Origin: Calderihabitans maritimus
GTDB lineage: Bacteria > Bacillota > KKC1 > Calderihabitantales > Calderihabitantaceae
Assembly: GCF_002207765.1 (NCBI RefSeq)
Contig: NZ_BDGJ01000215.1
Span: 1-40,639 of the forward strand
Length of the DNA stretch: 40,639 nt
Direction: 5' to 3'
Shown here: positions 35,650 through 40,639 of the stretch, one piece after another
Layout: each line of letters opens with the position of its first letter
Position numbering within the stretch: position 1 is the stretch's first letter
Notes under the pieces: generated by a model
Told to the model about the DNA's origin: nothing
Seen by the model: the letters and a program-made list of their open reading frames with translations, nothing else
Database searches by the model: none
Position numbers and translations under genes: made by a program

Positions 35650-35707
35650 CGTTTCCTTCATTAGCTGCAGGAACCCAACGGGCACCACCTGCAAACCTCA
35701 GGGAACG
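35650..35707 (-). promoter_or_regulatory. Structured leader of rpsB
   Basis: In minus-strand RNA, CGTTCC (35702-35707) pairs with GGAAACG (35650-35656, one bulged A), GCAGG-type arms pair (CCTGC, 35667-35671 with 35688-35692), and a small CCC/GGG hairpin is inside. It lies in the rpsB mRNA leader of about 100 bases. S2 autoregulation through a leader is known in other bacteria; it is inferred here. Confidence 0.4.
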
Positions 35708-35728
35708 TGTGTACTGGCACCAACCGTA

Positions 35729-35757
35729 AGTATAGCATAAAGAGTTAGCCTTAGCAA
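35729..35757 (-). promoter_or_regulatory. Promoter of rpsB-tsf
   Basis: Minus strand TTGCTA (35752-35757), exactly 17 bases, then TATACT (35729-35734) with an upstream TG in the extended -10 position. It lies about 110 bases before the rpsB start. Confidence 0.8.
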
Positions 35758-35792
35758 GCTGTTCAGCTATCAAATTTTTTATACGAACGTAA

Positions 35793-35816
35793 CGCCATGG
35801 TTGTTAAGCCATGGCG
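35793..35816 (-). terminator. Hairpin after codY
   Basis: Perfect 8-bp stem CGCCATGG/CCATGGCG with an eight-base loop, six bases past the codY stop codon. There is no T-run on the minus strand, so it may be a weak terminator or a 3'-end stabilising hairpin. Confidence 0.5.
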
Positions 35817-35822
35817 CTCAAT

Positions 35823-36617
35823 TTACTTCTTTTTTCTTAATTTTTCCAGTTCTTCCAACAAGTTTTCATTCAATACTCGAATATAAGTGCCCTTCATCCC
35901 TAAGGATTTCGATTCAATAACGCCAGCGCTTTCAAATTTTCGGAGAGCATTAACTATTACCGAACGGGTAATGCCGGCCTTATCGGCAATTTTGCTGGCC
36001 ACCAAGACCCCTTCGTTCCCATCTAATTCTTCAAAAATATGTTCCACTGCTTCTAACTCAGAGTACGATAACGTTCCCAGCGCAACATGAACCGTAGCTC
36101 TTTTTCGAGCTTCCTCTTCTACCTTTTCTGCTTTTGAGCGCAGAATTTCCATACCTACAACGGTAGCTCCATATTCAGCCAGAATAAGATCTTCGTCCGT
36201 AAACTTCACATTAAACTTCGCCAACACTAAGGTTCCTAAGCGTTCTCCGCCTCCTATAATGGGCACTACAGTCACCAATTTATTATTAAAAAGACAACGG
36301 TCCGCTCTGTGGAATACACAGGCGTTCTCAATTTGATTAAAGTTAGCACGAGTTTCGTTAATGCGCAGTAATTCTTCATTGTAATCTTCCGGGAATTTTT
36401 CGGATTTATAAACAATGTCCTCCATTATTTCGCAAGAGAAACCTTCCATGAAAGCGTAACCTAAAATTTTGCCGGATCGACCTACAACATAACAATTAGC
36501 CCCAATTACATCACACAGTACGTTAGCCATTTCTTCGAAGTCAACTGGATGGCCTGCGCTCTTCTGCAAAAGTTTATTGATTTTTCTTGTCTTTTCAAGT
36601 AAAGTTCGCATTTTCAT
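35823..36617 (-). CDS. codY: GTP- and branched-chain-amino-acid-sensing repressor CodY
   Basis: 264 residues. The N-terminal GAF-type domain (about 1-155) binds isoleucine or valine; the C-terminal winged helix-turn-helix contains [28 protein letters not shown] (as [14 protein letters not shown]), near residues 205-235, matching CodY closely. It represses nutrient-starvation genes in low-GC Gram-positives. It is the last gene of the trmFO-xerC-hslVU-codY cluster, 33 bases from hslU. Unlike Bacillus, no flagellar genes follow; rpsB is next. Confidence 0.97.
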   Translation of the reverse strand: MKMRTLLEKTRKINKLLQKSAGHPVDFEEMANVLCDVIGANCYVVGRSGKILGYAFMEGFSCEIMEDIVYKSEKFPEDYNEELLRINETRANFNQIENACVFHRADRCLFNNKLVTVVPIIGGGERLGTLVLAKFNVKFTDEDLILAEYGATVVGMEILRSKAEKVEEEARKRATVHVALGTLSYSELEAVEHIFEELDGNEGVLVASKIADKAGITRSVIVNALRKFESAGVIESKSLGMKGTYIRVLNENLLEELEKLRKKK

Positions 36618-36650
36618 TCCTCCTTTAATCCCTTAACTTACCCCTACTGA

Positions 36651-38060
36651 TTATAGAATATAGCGGGTTAAATCGTCATCCTTAATTATATCAGCTAACT
36701 TTTTCTTAACATATTCTTTATCAATTACCATATTTTTAGTCTCCCTACCATCGGCTTCAAAGGATATGTCCTCGAGTAATTTTTCTAAAATGGTATGAAG
36801 CCTTCTGGCACCGATATCCTCTGTCCGAGCATTAACAGTATAAGCAATTTCCGCTATTTCCGCAATAGCGTCCCGGGTAAATTCCAAGTTTACGCCTTCC
36901 GTCTTCAACAAGGCTACGTATTGTTTGATTAGTGAATTTCTCGGTTCGGTAAGGATCTGCTCAAAGTCTTGTTTGCTCAAACTGTCCAGTTCAACCCTTA
37001 TGGGAAAACGTCCCTGTAGCTCAGGGATAAGATCCGAAGGTTTTGTTACATGAAAGGCACCGGCAGCGATAAATAAAATATGGTCAGTTTTAACCGGCCC
37101 GTACTTGGTCATAACCGTCGAACCTTCTACAATAGGCAAAATATCCCGCTGTACTCCCCCACGAGAAACGTCAGGGCCATAACCGCTTTCCCTGCCGGCA
37201 ATTTTATCAATTTCGTCTAGAAAAATTATCCCCGATTGTTCAGCCCGCTCAATAGCTTGAGATATCACCTCATCCATGTCAATCAATTTCTGAGCTTCTT
37301 CTTGAGTTAAGATTTTTCGAGCTTCAGCAACGACAACTTTGCGTTTCTTTTTTCGTTTGGGGAAAATATTTCCCAATACATCCTGTAAATTGATACCCAT
37401 TTCCTCCATACCGGCGCCGGTGAAAACTTCGATCATCGGTGGAGCACTGTCTTCTACCTCAATCTCGATAATTACATCTTCCAACTCGCCCCTCTGCAAT
37501 TTTTGTTGCATAATTTTTCTTCTTTCTTTGACCCTTTTAACTTGTTCTTCGTAATCTTGGCTATGGATGGTATAATCTTCTGTCTCAGCCTGCGGAGAAC
37601 CAAAGAGCATCTCAAACGGATTTCTAACCGTTTTTTCTTTTTTAGGATAGGGACATAAAATCTCAATTATTCTGGCCTCGGCCATTTTTTTCGCCTGGTT
37701 TTCCACCGCCGCCATCTTTTCTTGGCGCACCATTCGAATGGAAGTTTCCACTAACTCTCTGACCATGGACTCTACATCTCTGCCTACGTAACCTACTTCC
37801 GTAAACTTAGTAGCTTCCACCTTTATAAAAGGGGCGTTAACTAACTTAGCCAGCCGGCGGGCTATTTCTGTCTTACCTACACCGGTAGGTCCGATCATAA
37901 GTATGTTCTTAGGCAGAATATCGTCCTGCATGTCCGGAGGAAGTTTCTTGCGACGGTAACGGTTGCGCAGCGCAATAGCTACGCTTTTTTTGGCTTTCTG
38001 CTGGCCTACAATATATTTATCTAATTCCTGTACTATTTCTTTAGGCGTCAAATCCTCCAT
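36651..38060 (-). CDS. hslU: HslU ATPase subunit of the HslVU protease (ClpY)
   Basis: 469 residues. AAA+ unfoldase of the HslVU protease. Walker [17 protein letters not shown] (about 53-68), the I domain in the middle (about 110-250), Walker [13 protein letters not shown] (about 275-286), and the C-terminal tail ending DLTRYIL, where this last stretch docks into HslV. Length and order are normal. It lies 15 bases after hslV. Confidence 0.98.
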   Translation of the reverse strand: MEDLTPKEIVQELDKYIVGQQKAKKSVAIALRNRYRRKKLPPDMQDDILPKNILMIGPTGVGKTEIARRLAKLVNAPFIKVEATKFTEVGYVGRDVESMVRELVETSIRMVRQEKMAAVENQAKKMAEARIIEILCPYPKKEKTVRNPFEMLFGSPQAETEDYTIHSQDYEEQVKRVKERRKIMQQKLQRGELEDVIIEIEVEDSAPPMIEVFTGAGMEEMGINLQDVLGNIFPKRKKKRKVVVAEARKILTQEEAQKLIDMDEVISQAIERAEQSGIIFLDEIDKIAGRESGYGPDVSRGGVQRDILPIVEGSTVMTKYGPVKTDHILFIAAGAFHVTKPSDLIPELQGRFPIRVELDSLSKQDFEQILTEPRNSLIKQYVALLKTEGVNLEFTRDAIAEIAEIAYTVNARTEDIGARRLHTILEKLLEDISFEADGRETKNMVIDKEYVKKKLADIIKDDDLTRYIL

Positions 38061-38075
38061 CTCTCTCCCCCTAAC

Positions 38076-38618
38076 TTAAATCAATTCCTCTATATGTATT
38101 TCATGATTGGTATAAACACAGATAGAAGCAGCAATATTTAAAGCTTCCCGAGCAATTTCGGCTGCCCCTAAATCAGTATGCTTTCGCAAAGCCCGGGCCG
38201 CGGCCAAAGCATAAGGTCCGCCCGACCCTATGGCTACTACATCCTCATCAGGCTCTATCACTTCGCCGCCTCCCGAAATTACCAGCATAGCAGTCTTATC
38301 TGCAACCACTAGCAGAGCTTCCAGCCGTCGGAGGATTTTATCGGTTCTCCAATCTTTTGCCAACTCTACTGCAGCTCGATGTAAATTGCCATGATGTTCC
38401 TCCAGCTTTCCTTCAAATTTCTCAAACAAGGCAAAAGCGTCAGCAACGGAACCTGCAAAACCTGCTAACACCCGGTTCTGATAAAGGCGGCGTACCTTTC
38501 TTGCCTTGTGTTTTATGATAGTATTACCACCAAAAGTGACCTGTCCATCACTGCCCATAGCCAGGCTTTTTTCGGTTTTGACTGCTACTATTGTAGTTCC
38601 ATGAAACAATTTTATCAT
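38076..38618 (-). CDS. hslV: HslV protease subunit (ClpQ)
   Basis: 180 residues. Threonine protease of the proteasome beta fold. [14 protein letters not shown]: the catalytic Thr follows a seven-residue propeptide, as in the Bacillus enzyme where the conserved TTI begins after a short leader. [21 protein letters not shown] and [15 protein letters not shown] are characteristic. The start overlaps the xerC stop by four bases (ATGA), coupling the two. Confidence 0.97.
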   Translation of the reverse strand: MIKLFHGTTIVAVKTEKSLAMGSDGQVTFGGNTIIKHKARKVRRLYQNRVLAGFAGSVADAFALFEKFEGKLEEHHGNLHRAAVELAKDWRTDKILRRLEALLVVADKTAMLVISGGGEVIEPDEDVVAIGSGGPYALAAARALRKHTDLGAAEIAREALNIAASICVYTNHEIHIEELI

Positions 38619-39538
38619 TCCTCCATACGCGCTCTAGGATGAGCCTGTAAATATACTTCTCTTAAACGGTTTTTGGTAACATGGGTGTATACCTGAGTAG
38701 TAGATAATTTGACGTGTCCTAACAGTTCCTGCACTACACGGAGGTCAGCCCCCCGTTCAAGAAGGTGGGTGGCAAAACAATGCCGCAAAGTATGCGGGCT
38801 GACCTTCTCTCCCAAGGATACTTTACGCACATATTTATCTAGTATATAACGCACACCGCGAACAGTAATCCGGCGCCCCTGTCGATTAAGAAAAAGAGCT
38901 CTGGTTTGTTCATCCTGAAGCAACTTCCCTCGAACCACTTCTTTATATCGTTTCAACCATTCAGCAGCCTCGCTGCCGATGGGTACAATTCTCTCTTTTG
39001 AACCTTTCCCACAAACCCTAGCATAACCCAAGAATATATCTACATCTTCTTCGTTCAGGCCAACCAATTCACTTACTCTTATGCCTGTAGCGTAGAGAGT
39101 TTCTAAAAGAGCTCTATCTCTTATACCCAAAGGGGTTGAACAATCAGGAGCTTCCAATAAACGCAGTAGTTCCGGGTAATAGAGAAAAGAAGGCAACCTT
39201 TTTTCTAGCCGGGGAGTAGTAACTCGAGCCGCAGGATTATACTCTATAATCTGCTCTCGACATAAATACCTGAAAAAGCTCCTCAGAGCAGAAAGTTTTC
39301 TGGCCATACTGCTTCTCGATAAACCCTGCCGGTGAAGATGGGAAAGATAACGTCGTAAGTGTCGGTAATCCAAAAAAGAATTCCCTGCTAAATCGTCTTT
39401 AACGAATTCTATAAATTGCATTATATCGCGGCGGTAGGCCTCTACGGTATGTTTGGACGCATTCTTTTCCACCTGGAGATAAAATAAGAAACGTTCCAAA
39501 AAGTCCGCTGTTTCCTTGCCATCCACCAGCATCACCAT
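38615..39538 (-). CDS. xerC: Tyrosine recombinase XerC
   Basis: 307 residues. Site-specific recombinase that resolves chromosome dimers at dif. The N-terminal SAM-like DNA-binding domain (about 10-100, [11 protein letters not shown]) and the catalytic domain with Arg in [10 protein letters not shown], then [27 protein letters not shown] (HxxR and the later His, seen as [13 protein letters not shown]), and the nucleophilic Tyr in [10 protein letters not shown] are all present. The start is uncertain: ATG 39538 and ATG 39532 are both possible, with only a weak GGTGAT ribosome binding site upstream. Confidence 0.94.
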   Translation of the reverse strand: MVMLVDGKETADFLERFLFYLQVEKNASKHTVEAYRRDIMQFIEFVKDDLAGNSFLDYRHLRRYLSHLHRQGLSRSSMARKLSALRSFFRYLCREQIIEYNPAARVTTPRLEKRLPSFLYYPELLRLLEAPDCSTPLGIRDRALLETLYATGIRVSELVGLNEEDVDIFLGYARVCGKGSKERIVPIGSEAAEWLKRYKEVVRGKLLQDEQTRALFLNRQGRRITVRGVRYILDKYVRKVSLGEKVSPHTLRHCFATHLLERGADLRVVQELLGHVKLSTTQVYTHVTKNRLREVYLQAHPRARMEE

Positions 39539-39589
39539 AAATTCATATAATCACCGTTTATGTTACCACATTCACAAATTTATGACAAC

Positions 39590-40639
39590 CTAATTGTCGA
39601 TATTTTGTAAAAAACTTTCTAGACTATTCAGTGCTCTCTGAGCCAACTTTTGATTCTTTTCCCTTTTGTTTCGAAACCTTTTCCCAAAAGGAGGCACCAG
39701 TCCAAAATTGGCATTCATAGGTTGAAACTGCTGAGGCTCAGAGGAAGTAATATAATGGCATAACGCTCCGATAACCGTTTCACGAGGAAACACCAACGGT
39801 TCCTTTCCCTGCAACAGACGCGCCGCATTTAAGCCAGCTACGATACCGTTGCTAGCAGATTCTACATAACCCTCTACACCGGTAATTTGACCGGCGAAAA
39901 ATATGTTAGAATTCTTTTTCAGTTGCAGAGTTGGGAGGAGAAGCGAGGGAGAATTGATGAAAGTATTCCGATGCATCACTCCGTAACGAACAAATTCTGC
40001 ATTTTCTAAACCCGGTATTAAACGAAAGACTCGTGCCTGTTCTCCCCACTTCAGGTTGGTTTGAAATCCAACTATATTGTAAAGGGTTCCTTCCCTATTG
40101 TCTTGCCGCAATTGCACCACCGCGTACGGTTGTTTTCCAGTCCGGGGATCTATAAGCCCAACTGGTTTCATGGGACCAAAAAGCAATGTTTGCGGCCCTC
40201 TTTCTGCCAATACCTCAACCGGCATACATCCCTCAAAAAATATCTCTTTTTCAAATTCTTTCCTGGGATGACGTTCTGCCTTAATCAGCTCTTGATAAAA
40301 CCGGTTATATTCTTCTTCGGTAAAAGGACAGTTAAGATAAGCCGCTTCTCCCTTGCCGTAACGAGAAGCTCTAAAAACTTTCTGATGATTGATGGATTCG
40401 TAAGTAACTATTGGAGCAGCAGCATCATAAAAATAAAAATATCTTTCTCCCGTCAATCTTTGGATTGACTTACTCAGTTTTTCCGATGTAAGCGGGCCGG
40501 AGGCTACGATCACCACCCTATCCCGGGGAATTTCAGTAACCTCTTCTCTAATAATGGTTACATTGGGATGGTCCTGAAGGGTTTTGGTAACGGCTCGAGC
40601 AAACAAATCTCGGTCTACAGCTAGAGCCCCACCTGCCGG
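39590..40639 (-). CDS. trmFO: Methylenetetrahydrofolate-tRNA (uracil-5-)-methyltransferase TrmFO, 5' end cut by the window
   Basis: 350 residues are visible; the frame stays open to the window edge, starting [13 protein letters not shown], so the first part including the FAD-binding GxGxxG is missing. TrmFO makes 5-methyluridine 54 in tRNA using folate and [25 protein letters not shown] (as [11 protein letters not shown]), [42 protein letters not shown], and the C-terminal NANFGLVPP are characteristic. It is followed by xerC at 51 bases, the usual Firmicute topA-trmFO-xerC order. Confidence 0.96.
   Translation of the reverse strand, partial: PAGGALAVDRDLFARAVTKTLQDHPNVTIIREEVTEIPRDRVVIVASGPLTSEKLSKSIQRLTGERYFYFYDAAAPIVTYESINHQKVFRASRYGKGEAAYLNCPFTEEEYNRFYQELIKAERHPRKEFEKEIFFEGCMPVEVLAERGPQTLLFGPMKPVGLIDPRTGKQPYAVVQLRQDNREGTLYNIVGFQTNLKWGEQARVFRLIPGLENAEFVRYGVMHRNTFINSPSLLLPTLQLKKNSNIFFAGQITGVEGYVESASNGIVAGLNAARLLQGKEPLVFPRETVIGALCHYITSSEPQQFQPMNANFGLVPPFGKRFRNKREKNQKLAQRALNSLESFLQNIDN

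Noticed and set aside
38076-38618. HslV with an extra N-terminal extension as a truncation or misannotation
   Set aside because: A short propeptide before the catalytic Thr is normal in Firmicute homologues.

Overview
The window comes from a low-to-mid GC Firmicute of the class Clostridia. The evidence is a PolC-type replicase, CodY, HslUV next to XerC and TrmFO, the rpsB-tsf-pyrH-frr-uppS-cdsA-dxr-rseP-proS-polC-rimP-nusA-ylxRQ-infB-rbfA-truB-ribF-rpsO-pnp order, and strong AGGAGG ribosome binding sites with frequent GTG/TTG starts. A YtvI-like permease hints at a spore former. An anaerobic, carboxylate- or fatty-acid-using lifestyle (as in Syntrophomonas- or Desulfotomaculum-like clostridia) is inferred from the left end. 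All protein genes are on the minus strand, so transcription runs from high to low coordinates.

Right part (about 40.6 to 8.3 kb): a core housekeeping block. It opens with a partial trmFO, then xerC-hslV-hslU-codY, then rpsB and tsf (translation), pyrH and frr, two small genes (a PASTA-like protein and an 8Fe-8S ferredoxin), the lipid and isoprenoid genes uppS, cdsA, dxr and ispG with a YtvI-like permease and RseP, proS, a small glycosyltransferase/MgtC pair, and polC. The rimP-nusA-ylxR-ylxQ-infB-rbfA-nrnA-truB-ribF transcription/translation operon follows, then two small unknown genes, rpsO with its own promoter and a structured leader, and pnp. PolC appears to lack the proofreading exonuclease domain that is normally inserted in its PHP domain.

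Left part (about 8.1 kb to 1): an accessory carboxylate-metabolism region. It has a PAS-PAS-AAA+-Fis sigma-54 activator, an acyl-CoA synthetase, a two-gene sodium/solute symporter, a YIP1-like membrane protein and a thiolase. Strong matches to the -24/-12 sigma-54 promoter lie upstream of both the acyl-CoA synthetase and the thiolase, so the activator probably controls uptake or activation and thiolysis of organic acids as one regulon.

Between the synthetase and the symporter genes there is a previously unannotated candidate small RNA. It is the only plus-strand transcription unit I can support: an extended -10 promoter, a long imperfect hairpin with a C-rich loop, and a terminal T-run. I found no tRNA, rRNA, CRISPR array, insertion sequence or phage gene.
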